NCBI GenBank assembly: GCA_033816765.1
Contig: CM066291.1
Coordinates: 4,402,001-4,466,000 of the forward strand
Source of the DNA: Nothopassalora personata
Taxonomy: Eukaryota; Ascomycota; Dothideomycetes; Mycosphaerellales; Mycosphaerellaceae
Length of the DNA: 64,000 nt
Reading direction: 5' to 3'
The translations under genes were made by a program, and so were the position numbers. Below, in pieces: positions 33,541 to 46,600 of the stretch; the stretch's first letter is position 1, and each line of letters begins with the position of its first letter. The notes beneath the pieces were generated by a model, which was not told where the DNA came from, made no database searches, and saw nothing but the letters and a program-made list of their open reading frames with translations.

Positions 33541-36500
33541 GCCGTGCATCTCACCTGTCGCTGTGTTGTCACGGGCTTCAGCACCAAGCACAAGATTGCC
33601 GGCACGCAGTCTGCCACCAGAAGCGGTCTTCAGTTCCGTCAAACGATCAGACTCCTTGGAGCCGCCTTGTTGTCCGTTACTGGCAGTGTACAAGCTGAAG
33701 CAGCTACCGTTTTAGTGGTCGAAGCATGGGCAGATGCGGCTTGCCCTGAGGAGGGATTTTGGTCGTGCACGACAGAGGGTCGGTTCATGGTCCTGTCGTG
33801 CGGTCGTGGAGTGTATTGCAACTACTCGATTCGGCCTCGCCTACGCATATCGCCCGTGCAGAAAGTGACGCAGCCCAATGCTTGAGTGTGACACAGGAAC
33901 CGCGTCCCGTCTAGTAGCCATGACAGTAATGGAGCGCAAGCTCCGGCGGCGACGGCGGTTGTGATTTCGACTGCGGACGATTGGTGCGTCTGCCAGGTAG
34001 GCGTATCGATCGTGCCCACCGGGGTGGTAGAATCGTGGGTCGGTCGTGTCTTCGATGGCGGAAACGCACTCATGTGATGAGGTGATGTCTAGTGCGGCTG
34101 TGGCCTCAGGGACAGCAATTGTCACATTCCACACAGCAACGAGGAATGTGGCGGCGATACGTACCTGTCTGCTCCTGTGAGCACGAGAGCTCGACACCAG
34201 CACTGCCCATCATGGTGCAAGGTGATGATGTTGGTGGTTGTTGACGATAAGTGGGTGGAAGAGAGCGACGAGAAGAGAGATAACGCCAGCTTGGGTGAAT
34301 ATGAGGCAGCCACGCCAGACCGCTGAACAACACTGAACACAGCGAGCTCGAAACCTGCGGGCACGCCAGTTGACCACTGCAAGTACTTCCTCGCTGCTGT
34401 GCCTTTACGCTGTCATTCGAGGAGATGATCTGCTGAACCTGCCGTGACTGTCTCTGTAATATGGCGGTAGAGCCCTTGCTCCAGCGACGCCTGCTGCAGG
34501 ACTCCGCCGGCCTGAGTGCCTGCGAGCCTCCACGTGAGGCGATGGCCCTTGTCCATGACGGACTCTTGCCTCACGACCATGCAGACCACTCATGTACTAC
34601 GCTTACGGCCCATCCTCTGCTACGGTGTTGGGAGCTCGTGGGCAACGAGCTCGAGTGCTAGCCTCGCTGCAAGGACACTTCAATGTCTCTCGCGAGCCTA
34701 CCCTCCAGCTTTCCGCCCCCATGCCTGAAAGGTCTCAACCCTCACGTGCTGCAAGGTATATATTGGGCTTGTGAATAGGCACTCCAACAAATCACGAGCA
34801 TAATCCATACCTCTTCACACTCTAGGTAAGTATGGGCGAGGAGTTGGGCGGGCAGACAGGCGGGCAGCGGCAGGCAGACAGGCGTTTGGCAGAGCATCTT
34901 TTTTTTGCCCTCCACGAGGCCCGCGGTTCAACACCCTCTTTTGCAAAACACATTGTGGTCACGACGGCCATTGTCAACATGATAAGAAGCACCTCCACGA
35001 TCTGGATATGCCGAAGACACGTCGTTGATGCTGTTGTGACTTTTTGCAGCAGTGAGGGCCATTGAGCAGCAGCAGGGCCCGCAAGCTCTCCGTGCCCTCA
35101 GCGGAAAGCCGACGTCCGGACGCTTCCTTTGGCACAGCATAACACATGCTTCCCTTCTGAGGCCCTCGCGAGCACTGCCAGAAGCAGCTCTCCGATATAG
35201 GTATGTCCGATTGCATCTCTTTGAGCCATCGACAGCAGGCGAAGCCGAGCCAGACGTCTTTACACCGATGCCATACAGACGCACGCCACGAAGAAGACGG
35301 GGTCTTCAGAAAGCCTGCGCCTACCGCGACATGAGCTTTGGCCTTGCACTCCACGACACGCATGTTACGAATAAGAGCGATCTCGAGCGCGTGGCCAGAT
35401 ACCCAAGGACCCAGCATGAACGCACAGCTTGCTTCGCAATACCAGCTAGGACAGTCCGGCACTGACTTTGCAGCCACGGAAGTTCTCCCCCTCGCGATAA
35501 CACATCCCTCAGAGCAGGCACAAAGCCGTGGCGCTGCTGATTCCACCAGAGCTGTGCAGGGACAAGCAGCATCAGAGACACCATCCGCTCGGAAGGGATA
35601 TGAGCGGCAAAGGCAAGTCCTTCTCCGAAGGTGTACACAGTCGATCATGGCCATCGAGCAAGAACGAGGAAGCCCAAACGGAAAGCTCCCCAGGACTGAT
35701 TATTATGGCCAAGGCGCTGAGGAGAAGTGCAACAGGAGAAGTAGGCTTCAGAGTTCATATCGCTGGCATCCATGGATGTCCAACAGCTCTAGGCTTCAGC
35801 AGAAGCTCTATACACCTTGCCGTTGGAGCTCTATCGCTCAGGATCACTCTCGACTGCGGGTCTTACAAGCCAACTCCAGCAAGAAGACAAGGCAGCTATT
35901 GCGTCCGATGCCCGTATCAGGAAGGCGCCAAAATACCGCCGATATGGCCATGTCGATCGAGCGATTCCTAGAATCCACATTGACGATTCCAGCCCGGGGT
36001 TCAAAGGTATATGTGACAGATAAATATCGGCATCATATGGCAAAAAGTCTCTGCTGTGGTATCAAACCAGATTCTTTACGACATCTTGGGACTGAATGCC
36101 AAGGCTGTCAGTGCTATTGGACGAACGCGTGTCGCCTAGTAGCCATGACAGTAACGGCAACCATGGCAGTGAGATGTGGTTGTCCTCTTTTCCCCCTTTT
36201 CCAGGCAGCCCTTACAGTGCAATGCACGGGGCGCTCCTTCAACTGTTTCGTGGTGTCCGTAGCTCGAAATATGGCGCTGGACTGGTCGGCAAGGGGCGAT
36301 GGGCGCGAGGGATCTTGGAGTCTCTTCAATCAATGAGGCGTGCTTGTCCCATGACGTATCGTGCCATGTACCAACGGGGCATGTGTAGCCTTAACGTACA
36401 TTTCCGCATACAAAGCTTGCCCCCGATATCGATGCCAGAGTTATGCCTGCTCGGATGTACAATGCTGTAACTCTCTTCAACGCGCCCGGCTGGTTGCGCA

Positions 36501-37240
36501 GGAATGAGCTATGATGCATCGAACCTTAGTAGCTCTGCACATCCCCAGCGGGCGCGGCTCTTGTCCTGCACAGTCTCCATCGCTCTCCGAATATAGTCTC
36601 TTTCCATGGGAATCACCACGTCATACGCATGCTAAGCAAGCGACGACATCAAAGAAATCCGACTTGTTCTGATTCCCGATCGAACCGGCTCTTCTATTCA
36701 GCAGATTCTTCTCGCACCGCCTCTTCCCAATAATTTCCCTCACCCTGATCTTGACATGCAGTCTCACAGCATGAGCGTAATCCGCGTCAGCCTGGTGCGC
36801 TCCTCTTCGTCAGTGTCTTCCAGATGTACACGAAGTCTGATGCCATTCCTATAGACATCGACGCACTACGAAGGAAGATATCAACCCTGTAGATGACGGA
36901 ACGAGGATGTGAAAGTTGATTTGAAGGGTTCGAAGCCTCGGAAAGACGATCACGTGCTTGACGATGGCCGAAGATTTTCGCAGCTCGTGTCCTTACCACT
37001 ACATCAACATCAAATCTTACGCTTTCGCTGTGCATCGGCCTGCTCAAGATCCGTCAGTGATACTGTGGTCAGGCTAAGAAGATTTCCTTCACGGTATGGC
37101 TCGAGATGCAGGGAACATCCCACAAAGCTGGGCATTGCGAAAACGGGACCTTTTGACCGCCGAAAGACGTACTGAATACCCCAAAATCGCTGCTAACTTG
37201 AAAACTCTTCGTTCTTGTCGAAAAGCAGCTGTCTCGACCA
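33541..37240. other. Gene-poor stretch, no gene recognised
   Basis: About 3.7 kb. Long frames (for example 35338-36336 plus) overlap equally long frames in two other phases and have no motif. A short block resembling AGTAGCCATGACAGTAA occurs near 33913 and 36138, suggesting old duplicated sequence. Confidence 0.4.
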
Positions 37241-38074
37241 TCACTTCTTAGCAACCAACAACCAACTCTCAATCAACACCCCACCCGCTCTCTCGACCTC
37301 CCGATTCCACGTACTGTCCAACGTACTCTCCCAACTATGCGAATCCCCACTCTGCCCCAGGATCCCATCGAGCGTCCTCTCAACATCATCCCTCAACTTC
37401 TGCAACGGCTGTCCCGACACCAGGACATTTTCCTGCTGGATCCGAACACGCTCGCTCTCAAATCCAGCCTGCACCGCCAAAGCCTTGAGCTCATCCTCCA
37501 TGGCACTTTCCCGGCCACCTACAGAGTTCCTCCGGCCAGTAGCGGAGAAGACAGATTTCATTATGACTTCCACTGGGTTCCGCTTTATGCAGGTCACGAT
37601 GGCTGTGCCGTTCGATTTGAGGCCGTGATGGATGCCGGTCAGAAGTTCGGATGTGCCCCGTTGGCTATAGATGTCAATGTGCGAGAAAGCGTGAGTGGAA
37701 CTTGCATCCTGAACCTGCGAGACGACCTGTATGTTCGCACCGCGCTGCAGCTCCGGCGAGAGTTCCTGCTCGGCTGTCGCTCCAGACACGACAATGCTTC
37801 GCGGCATGTCGAATTTGTTTTTCCAGAGCCATTCCGCCAGTGTTTCTGCCGTGTGGCTACTAGAGGTAAGGATCGTGGACTCTCCGCTGAACTTGAGATC
37901 GCGGCCTTGTTCGTTCAGGACCTGCAGAAGGAGAATCTTGCGTGCCGGCTCGAGGGCTGTGACGACTGGGTCTTTTGAGGCCATTTTGATTACCATCTTG
38001 TTAGCTGGAGTATGAAGAGAAGCTCTGGAAGCAGGTTTTGCGTGGTTGCCCAAGGATATGCAACCTGCGACCAT
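37241..38074 (-). CDS. Methyltransferase-like hypothetical protein (277 aa)
   Basis: A single-exon frame from ATG 38074; an ATG at 37996 is an alternative start. The second half has the shape of a class I SAM-dependent methyltransferase: HGLKSNGTAIVTCIKR (compare the LKPGG strand-turn) and ELKALAVQAGFESERVRI (the AGF helix near the C-terminus). The first half lacks a clear GxGxG SAM-binding loop, so binding of SAM cannot be asserted. It could be a degenerate, scaffold-type or unusual family member. The frame is clean and codon use looks normal, so I believe the gene is real. Neighbours: an aldo-keto reductase in the same orientation. Confidence 0.65.
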   Translation of the reverse strand: MVAGCISLGNHAKPASRASLHTPANKMVIKMASKDPVVTALEPARKILLLQVLNEQGRDLKFSGESTILTSSSHTAETLAEWLWKNKFDMPRSIVVSGATAEQELSPELQRGANIQVVSQVQDASSTHAFSHIDIYSQRGTSELLTGIHHGLKSNGTAIVTCIKRNPVEVIMKSVFSATGRRNSVGGRESAMEDELKALAVQAGFESERVRIQQENVLVSGQPLQKLRDDVERTLDGILGQSGDSHSWESTLDSTWNREVERAGGVLIESWLLVAKK

Positions 38075-38396
38075 CGACTGGGATCATGCCCTCCCTGGTC
38101 GTGAGGGGTTCCTGCTGACTTGCGGGAACTTTATTGGCTGCTTTTTGTATAGCCTTGTAACAAGAACTGTGTGGTAGCCATCGTCAGTAAAGTGCGTCCA
38201 GTATATCGTCAACATCGATGACTTTCTCCTGTCAGCTCCTTGACGCTCTATGGAGGATTGCGATGCCAAGGAAGTAGGTCAAGCAACGGCACAGGGAGAC
38301 TTTGTGATGCAAACCTAAGCTGGAGATGGCTTCTATCCCTGCTGGGTATCTATCATGTAGGTGAGCTTTCATAGGTGAGCTGATTATAAGCACAAT
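38075..38396. other. Intergenic, nothing recognised
   Basis: 322 bases between the methyltransferase-like gene and the 3' end of the aldo-keto reductase gene. No motif. Confidence 0.5.
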
Positions 38397-39415
38397 CTAT
38401 ATCGTAAACTTGGTCTTGTTCTCAGCTGCAGTCTCCTTGGCAGCCTTCTTGACGGCTTCCTGGCCAGCCTCATCGAAGATGTCCACGCCCCAGCGTGCTG
38501 GGAAGTTGAAGCGCTTGTGCTTCTCAAGAGAATTGAGGGCATCAAATGCTGACTGCGGTAGCTCCTGGACCTTCAGGTTCGAAGCAATTCTCGAAGGTGT
38601 AACACTCTTTGGCAGAACAACAGTACCACGCTGCACACCCCAGCTACCAAGCACAACACCAGGATCTTGCCCAAGAGACTTGGCCACTTCATGCACCTTC
38701 GGGTCGTCGACAGTGCGAGGCTCACCAGTCTGGTTGTTGCCAAGTGGGGAGTATGCCTCAACGAGGATGTTCTTGTCCTTGCACCATTGAGTCAACTCTG
38801 CTTGCTGCAGGTAAGGGTGTGCCTCGATCTGGTTGACAGCTGGAACGACGGAAGTCTTCTTGAGGAGATCTTCGAGGCGACGGATGTTGAAGTTTGAGAC
38901 GCCGATCGCCTTTACCTTTCCAGTGTCGAGAAGCTTGACCATGGCGTTGTATGTTGTGACATAATCGGCTTCCGAAGCCTTGAAGACACCTTCGTCGTCG
39001 AGCGGGAACCACTTGTCGCCGGGTGCGAAAGCACTGTCACAGGTCAGTCATTGGATCATCAGCAGTCGGAGGGTACATACACAGGCCAGTGCATAAGGTA
39101 CAGGTCAACGTAGTCCGTACCAAGGTCCTTTAGCGTCTGATCCAGAGCAGGCTCAACATCCTCGGGGCGGTGTTTGGTGTTCCATAGCTTGCTGGTAAGA
39201 AATATATCCTCCCGCTTCACACCAGACTTCTTGATTCCAGCGCCAACTTCTTGCTCGTTGCGGTATATTGCAGCACAGTCAATGTGCTTGTATCCCTGCT
39301 TCAGAGCCTCTTCAACAGCATGCTCAACCTCATGAGGAGCAGCTTGCCATGTGCCAAAGCCCACAGCGGGGATCTTGGCTCCAGTGTTGAGCGTGAAGTA
39401 TTCGGGGAGAGCCAT
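38397..39415 (-). CDS. Aldo-keto reductase (323 aa), two exons
   Basis: Exons (minus strand) are 39415-39081 and 39033-38397. The 47-base GTATGT..ACAG intron splits a codon and restores [16 protein letters not shown]. The product starts [20 protein letters not shown]. Family signatures are present: [15 protein letters not shown] with the catalytic Tyr, [10 protein letters not shown] with the catalytic Lys, LYLMHWPV with the His, and [11 protein letters not shown]. The C-terminal PKSVTPSRI segment provides NADPH binding. Length is that of the family (315-330). It probably reduces aldehydes or sugars to alcohols in the cytosol, like yeast Gcy1/Gre3; substrate not determined. Confidence 0.95.
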
Positions 39416-41172
39416 GGTAAAGACTGAGGGTGGTGGTGTTATGGTTGCGTAGCAGTGTATCAATGCTTCACAGCAGATGTGGATGAACTCAAGTATGGAG
39501 GAGAAGAGTCACAACAGACAACAGGAAGAAATTTGTCACTCACCTAAGACCTTGTTGCAAGGTACCTCTTCGTTACAGAGGGCGCCGATGCATTGCCGAT
39601 GTCGCGATGGATTTATGGAAGCGAGAATCCGCATTTGAGATCCGCTCTCAACGAAATCGTCCTCTTCAGAACTTGCTGGAGATTCTGCAGACTTGGCGGC
39701 CGTACGGCGTACCTGCAGCAAACCCAATCGCGTTCATACGCGTCTTAGAGCAGCGCTAAGATATCACAGGCATGAAAGAGGCTCACATGTTGGGGTGTGT
39801 TACTGCTCCACATATTGAGAGCTCTGCAATGTGTCCCGCATCGGCATTAGACGGGAAATGGGAGGTCTGCTTTTCCGCTGGACCCAGCTCGAGATATCCG
39901 CCAGAGCAGTCCAACTTAGCCTTGGATTCACAGTCGTGTTCTTGCAAAGAGAATGTGCGTGTCACCCTCCTATCCTCATCTTGGAGACTGTACCAGCGCG
40001 AGCGCGGAATGAGAATTCCCGGAAGGCAATAAACCATTACAGACGGGTTGCGTTGAAGCGGCCAAGTCTTTGCCTTGTCAGGTCGAAGCCGTTAAATTCT
40101 AGTATTCCAGGCGAGAACTGACGATTGATGTCTTGATGAACATTTGAGAAGGGAGCTTCCATCACGCAGAAACCGGAGCCGACCATCAGTCCGGATACGA
40201 AACCAGTCCAGATACGAGACCAGTCAGAACATCATTCGGTCAGCATCAATCAGAATCATATCTTCCACCACCATTAGTAAAGATGTCACCGTCGAGCTTG
40301 TGGCATGCGTAGCACGTTGCCGATGTTGCGGCATATCTGACGGGCAATACTTCCGCTTTTCAGCCACAGCGCTGGATGTACTAAGGCGCCCAGCCAGCAC
40401 GATGTCTGGAAGACAGGTCTTATGCAAGTGTGATCTATCTTCTTAGTGAATCTGACCTCGGGACGTGTTTATCGTACGTCTGCTGTGAAGCTCGATGGCG
40501 CTGGATGGTCAAGAGGAGCCACTTTTGTGGTCGTGAGACTTGCGGCAGTGCGACGCAAGGCCAGCTATATTGTTGTTTTCACTATACCCTTGACTGCGCG
40601 AGCTAGATACCCTGACAGGTATTCTAAGATTGTACGGTATCAACCATCAGGGTCGCGAATGAGCCAAACGATTGATCGAGGTGTACCGAAAGAGGGCATG
40701 ATAACCACATGAAGCAAGATGACTGATTGTATTGTTGTTCTACAGTGCGAAGGAAAAGAAGTATATAAGTACAAAGGTAGGCTGACTAAGCCTGCACATG
40801 CTGCATACGTCATAGCATTCACCCATTCACCAAGTGATAGACCCAATTTGTCGTGGGATAAGGCATTCGTGGCAGCCTTGACCGTCTTCAACATGACGCT
40901 GTCGTTTCCACTCATAGCTAGATCGCGGGACCTGGATGCGTCGCCGAACAAAAGTTTTCTGTGACTGCCCAAGGCCCGTGCAGTAGCACAATCAATCGTG
41001 TAGTAGTGTTCAAGGTACGGAATATGAAGAGGAGCACGACGACAGCTCTATGTTGTCGTCTCCCCTTCAGCAAAGGTGCTTATCCGTGAGATGGCTGATG
41101 GGGATAGAGGCGACCGAGGTACTTGTAAGGGGAAAGTCCCATGCAGCCTGCGATCGGCCAGTATTCGTGGCC
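39416..41172. other. Intergenic, no gene recognised
   Basis: Conflicting frames of up to about 110 codons, none with a motif. Confidence 0.45.
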
Positions 41173-41886
41173 ATGTCGAGTCGAAGCTTTGACGAGAAGT
41201 CTATGACTGCAAGCGACGAACAATCGATAGCTGAAGAAGGGACCAGACCAGCACGCTCCAATGGCCTCGATCCGGAGAAGACAAGATCAATCGAGAAACA
41301 ATGTGAGTTCGGCTCGTCAGTTGAGACAGTTCAGACATCGATCTGACATAAGCAGTGCATCGAAACCTCGAACTGTATCTCTTCCTGCCACTTTTCGTGT
41401 CTTCCATTTTCGACATCCCTGACCGTATCAACACAGCCATCTCCAAGCTCGGAGGCTTGACGGACGACCTATATTTGTCGAGCGTTCAGTACCAACGGCT
41501 GTAGCGGTCTTCTTTGTTGCCTACCGTGGTATGCGAATACCCAGCAACATCTTAATGAGTCGCAAAAGGCCGTCATTGTATCTGCCGGGTGCCGTCGTCA
41601 TTTGAGGCATCATCAAGACATGTTTCGCCGCACTCAAGCATTTGCCGGGTATCATCATTGCACGGATGGTGCTTGGTGCTGCTGAATCTGTATTCCTTCC
41701 TTTGGCGCTTTAAGTCGGCGACTAATAGCTGGCGAGACTTTCCTGCTGACGTTGAAACGGTCTCATGATCAGTTCTTGGCACAAACCAAGCGAGGCTGTC
41801 TCCCGGGTGGCTCTCTTGTACCACGGTGACTTAGTTGGGAACGTTATTAGTGGCCTACTTGCAGCCGGTGTCTTTGACGGTCTTTT

Positions 41887-41913
41887 GGGGGGGGGGGGGG
41901 GGGGGGGGGGGGG
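41887..41913. repeat. Run of 27 guanines
   Basis: An uninterrupted G run within the dead permease, replacing a Gly-rich loop position. It may form quadruplex structure and is prone to slippage or assembly error. Confidence 0.9.
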
Positions 41914-42239
41914 CAGAAGTGGTCTAGTCGGCTGGCACTGGCTTTACATCATCGAAGGGATCGGGACAATGATAGTTACCTTACTGGCCTTCTGGCTGTT
42001 TCCGGATTCCCCTCGATCAGGACGGCCGACGTGGCCGACCTCGCAGGAGCATCACTTCGCACAGTGGTGCATGCGATCTCATCACTGACGAGAGCAACGA
42101 GGATGAGAGCATTAGAGATGCGCTTGTAGCCGCATTGACGGACATCAAGGTCTGGGCTGTTGTCGTTATCCAGAACGTGCTTCTGAATACCCAGACCTGG
42201 ATGCACTTGATGGATTATGACGTACGCAGCATGTGCAGG

Positions 42240-43050
42240 CTTAGTCAGCCTAACCTAGTAGCTTATATACTTCGTTCCTTCGCACTGTAGATAATACTTC
42301 AATACATCAGTCATGCTTCATGTGGTTATGATGCCCTCTTTCGCTACATGCTGCGCATGAAGCTATTGTTCATACGAGTGTTCAACTAACTCACTGCGCG
42401 CGACACTGTCACCGTCACCAGCTCAGGTATCGCGACTTTGCACGTGCAAGTCGGATTTACTCACTCGCGTCTGCGGATCGCAACGCACCTGAAGGATTTG
42501 CTATTAACAACCACTTCGCGACACCTGTCCGGTGAACGCCATCTTCGAGAAATGCTGTCCGCCTTCTCATGTCAGCTGTGTCCGACACCGACCTGTCTGT
42601 CTCGAGACACCAGCAACCAGTCACGATTCAACATTAGCTCCGGACGAGGTTATCCAGGAGCCCTATCAACCTGTTGTTCCGCCGCGAGTCACTGACTCGA
42701 CGCCTATCATGGCCAATAATATCATCACCAACATCCCCAAGCTCAAGGGCAAGGACGATTATCCAACATGGTCATACGCAATGAAGAACGCGTTGACCGC
42801 CAACAAGGTCTGGCGCTACGCCAATGGTGACAGGACTCGCCCAACCGTTGCTGCTGTGCCAACCTCACTCGAAGATCTACAGATTATGCTTCATGTGATG
42901 CCATTTTCCCAAGCATCAGAACAACCCTTGGGGTTGAGAAGCAGGTGACGCTGCTCTTGACAGCACCAGTGTAGTCATTCAGAGATATCACAGTCCATGG
43001 CAATTCTTACATGGCGGTCAGAACGGCTCACCGTGCAATTCTGATTGTCT
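42240..43050 (+). mobile_element. Copia-type retroelement fragment
   Basis: A frame from ATG 42709 reads MANNIITNIPKLKGKDDYPT then WSYAMKNALTANKVWRYANG, the typical N-terminus of Copia gag (UBN2-like) in fungi, and stops at 42948. No protease, integrase or reverse transcriptase follows. The flanking non-permease sequence back to about 42240 could be an LTR plus leader, but ends and target duplication could not be fixed. It sits inside a dead permease gene. Confidence 0.7.
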
Positions 43051-43644
43051 GACCGCTTGCAGTCGCCATTGCCGGCAATGCAATGAATGTCGCCTCCAGC
43101 TCGACAACATCCAGGTATTCAGGGGCGTTCATGATGGGCATCGGATCTTACAGTGCCTTTCCGGTCGTGCAGACATGGGTGGTGTCGACGATCCCATGCT
43201 CAAATACAAAGCGTGCCGTTGCCATCGCCATGGTTAATATGCTTGGTGGACTAGGCAATGTCTATGGTTCCTATTTCTTGCCTCATTCAGATGCTTCGCA
43301 GTATCGAATTGGCTTCCTGACACCTTTGTCATTTGCGTTCGGCGCTATCATCAGCACGCTGGTCTGTATCTTTCTCGGCTGAGCCGGAAGGCTGTGAGTC
43401 AGAGGAAGAGTCCGGGAACCCAAGGTATTGATATATGATATAAGACTGGAATCTCAAGAAGTTTTCGTTCGGATTATGTTAACATTTGCTCCAGGTAGAT
43501 GTTGTCGGGAGAAAGAACAAGAAGCCAGCGATATCGACGCGTCAGACTCACGGAATACGCCACCCCCGAACAGATTGTCTCGAAAGTGATCCCCTTCCAC
43601 CTGCTCCTCTCCATCGTAACTCATCGACATCAGCACATGATGGT

Positions 43645-46600
43645 TCAAGCCCCCTGCGCGCCACCCTCATCAATCTTCACCTCCGTACACTCTTGAACCA
43701 ATCTCCTCCACACCGCCTTACTCGCCTCATCCCCATCACTCCCAGCATTAGTCAAAGTCACCCTGTCTCCAACAACGATAACACCTGCCCTAGCCCTCGT
43801 CATGGCGACATTCAGACGTCGTAAATCCTTCAGAAATCCAATCTCATGGTGAACATTGCAGCGAACTGTCACGAAGATCACGACATCTGCCTCTCGCCCT
43901 TGAAAGCCGTCGATCGAGGAGATCACGAGGTTTGGGGTACTCGGGACTTTGGCTTGGAGGGCGAGACGCTGCCGAGTATAGGGAGTCAAGACGGCGATGG
44001 AGATGGGCGTTGCCGACGCCGATGCTGCGAGGAGAGTGCAGATCCTCTTCGTGAGATTCACCTGGCCGGCGTTCGATTTAGACTGGTGTCCCAGGTCTTC
44101 GGTGCTGCTACAGTTCACAAACACCTTCCGGGCAGTCGCAGGCCAAGGGAATGCGGATGGTGGAACATTGGTCCGGAGATCCGGCGCAGTCTTGAGATCG
44201 CCTCCGTAAAATTCTCTGGAGCTGAAATTGCATATGTCAGAATGCATGCGATACTGTGTGTCGAGCATTACCCTCTTGACACCATCGCCGTCCTTTGCGC
44301 GCGTGTAGACTCGTTCGAACAACGACACGTCGAATCCTGTCAGCACCGCGTGCTTCTGGACCGTGGCTCGCAGTTGAACGTGGTCGCCGACAAGAATTGC
44401 TCGCTGACAGCCCCTGGTCAGCGGTATCAGCGTTTCGGGTTCGGTCTGTTGGGATGCCTCGTCGATGATCACAATATCGAATTCTTCAGATCGGAGGAGT
44501 CCAAGCGATGCGCCGACACAGGTTGTGAAGACAAGATGGCTCTCTTTGACTCTTTTCTGAGCTTGACGTCGACCGCCGAAATCAGATGTCAGGTCCTTTC
44601 CGACCATGGCATCGCAAGTGTATTGCCTCAGACTGGGGGCAACTTTCGAGAGCTGTGTGGAGACTCTGAGAGGAGTACAGACGCTCTCTGTCGTCGACTC
44701 GTCCAGATAGCGCTGCAGAATGTTGTCGACCGCGTTGTGTGTAGGCGCTGTGATGAGGAATCGATATTTTGGGAAAGCCAGCAAAAGATATTTGAGAACC
44801 ACGACTATAGTGTGCGTCTTGCCAGTGCCGGGCGGTCCCCACAGAAAAGCAAGTCGGTGTTGAAGAGCAGCAGCAAGCGCCTTGTTCTGGCTGGCATTTA
44901 GCGTGGAGTCCGTTGGTGCGTGACTTGGCGAGTGTGTAGGATGTGGTATCGGAAGGCCAACAAGCTCTCTATACAACGCGTTAGAGCCTTCCTTGCCGGC
45001 ATAGAATGCCGTCACGGCATCTATCATGGCTTTCCCAGACACAAACGAGCCGCAGTGCTTATACTTCCATGTGCATTCACCGAGGTACGAAGGTGGACGA
45101 TGAACACAGCGAAACGTGGCTGTTCCCTGTACAGAGTGGATCGTGATCGCGTCCATGGCATAAGGTGCTTCCCAAGGACTGTTCTTTGGCGGCTTGGCCG
45201 CTACAAAGCGAACATGGTCGCCAATCTTGAGTGCTGTTCCCGGAGCGTCAATACGTAGAGTGGTGGTGACGGCATGGAAACCATCACTGAAGCCATCCAA
45301 CCTGAGCGAGAGCATCTGAGCCTCGAACTTGTGGCCTCCATTCGCTTCGTCGATATGCTCCAGAGCAATGCCGGCGAGATTGTTGAGAAGCTGTCTCACC
45401 TCGACTTCAGTGCCAGGTATCAGACGATGACATACGGGCTCAATGCACTCTAGCAAGAGATCCAAAGCGAACTCTTGGCGGTTCAGGGCTATAGCAATAA
45501 CTTCGAATAGGTCCGACAGTTGTTGGACTGACAACTCCTTTAGCTCCTTGAGGATCCCCCGAAAGGGTGCCTTGACGAACGCGGGAAGACTGTTATAACA
45601 CAGGACGAGGTCCCGCAGGAGACTCGGGAGTATGTTAGCCGCGGCATTGATAACACCCGCTTTATTTTGTCTCCACAGGTCCGATTCCAGCACAGTGTCC
45701 GTCAGAAATGGGGCGACAGGGAGAAAATCCAGGAGCATGAGCAGGATATCCTTAGCCTGGGTTTGACAGGACCCGCGGGTGCTCACGGCTATCACTTCGA
45801 CACATACATTGAGCAGCTGAGTCTTCTGGCCGACATGATTTAGCACCTCCAGAGATTTCAGAATGTCTTCGATGTTCTCTGCACTTCGCAGTGCTGTAAG
45901 GTCTTGGTCAAACACAATTCTGGTTACCAGTGGAGATATTGTGCTCCTGTCGATATCGTGGAGGGTCGTGATTCTGTACTCCTGAGGCTCTCGATCGAAC
46001 AAGGGCAGGACTTCTTCGGTGTCAACGAAATGTAGCCATGCATCCAGATATCGCATCGACTCGACGTCTCTATTACTGATCACGTAGATCTCCTGCCACT
46101 CGTTAGCACGTGGTGGACACGCATGAACGGTAGACTTACTGCAGCAGCGACCGGTGCTCGGTTTAGCCTACCAACATGCCTCTGTATTGGACCGCTGATC
46201 TTTTGTAGCGCAATGCTTGCTCTACACTCAGCATTGACGCCATTCTCGAATGTCTCCTGCATCTTCACCCTCCTTTCACTCTCATTCTTGGCATTCTGGA
46301 ACGTGGTCTTGTCCAACTGGCCCCGATTCAGATAGATGAATGTGTTGCTTCGGTGAGCTTCATATAGCTGGAAGGACGTGTCGTCACAGTAAAGCCGGTA
46401 GTTTCGCTTCGTTGGCGTCACGCGATACTTGACCGAGTCAAGGCCGGACGATCGAGGTAGTGCAAATACACGTACTGCCTCGTCTACCTGGACGTCACTC
46501 GCTCTCTCGATTTTCTGAGGAACGTAGACCATAAGTGTGAGTCGCTCGTCAGGCTGTATGACGATAATCTTCTTGTGGAAAGATTCAAGAGCTCTCGTGG

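Larger units (their letters stand above)
41173..43382 (+). pseudogene. Dal5-type MFS permease, inactivated
   Basis: The start is intact: MSSRSFDEKSMTASDEQS, a GTGAGT..GCAG intron around 41300-41355, then HRNLELYLFLPLFVSSIFDI and LGGLTDDLYLSSVQY of the first membrane segments. A TAG ends this near 41505. Further pieces follow in shifting frames: VAYRGMRIPSNILMSRKRP; GIIIARMVLGAAESVFLPLA; then a run of 27 G; then LVGWHWLYIIEGIGT. An insert with Copia gag sequence occupies about 42240-43050. After it the permease resumes at about 43060 with FMMGIGSYSAFPVVQTWVV to GAIISTLVCIFLG. The family moves allantoate and related anions into the cell. At least two stops look like Trp codons changed to TGA/TAG. 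Confidence 0.85.

Noticed and set aside
35338..36336. 332-codon plus-strand open frame
   Set aside because: Two other phases on the same strand are open over the same stretch, and none shows a domain or consistent composition.
43846..44901. 351-codon plus-strand frame opposite the helicase exon
   Set aside because: It is the antisense shadow of the conserved helicase coding sequence.
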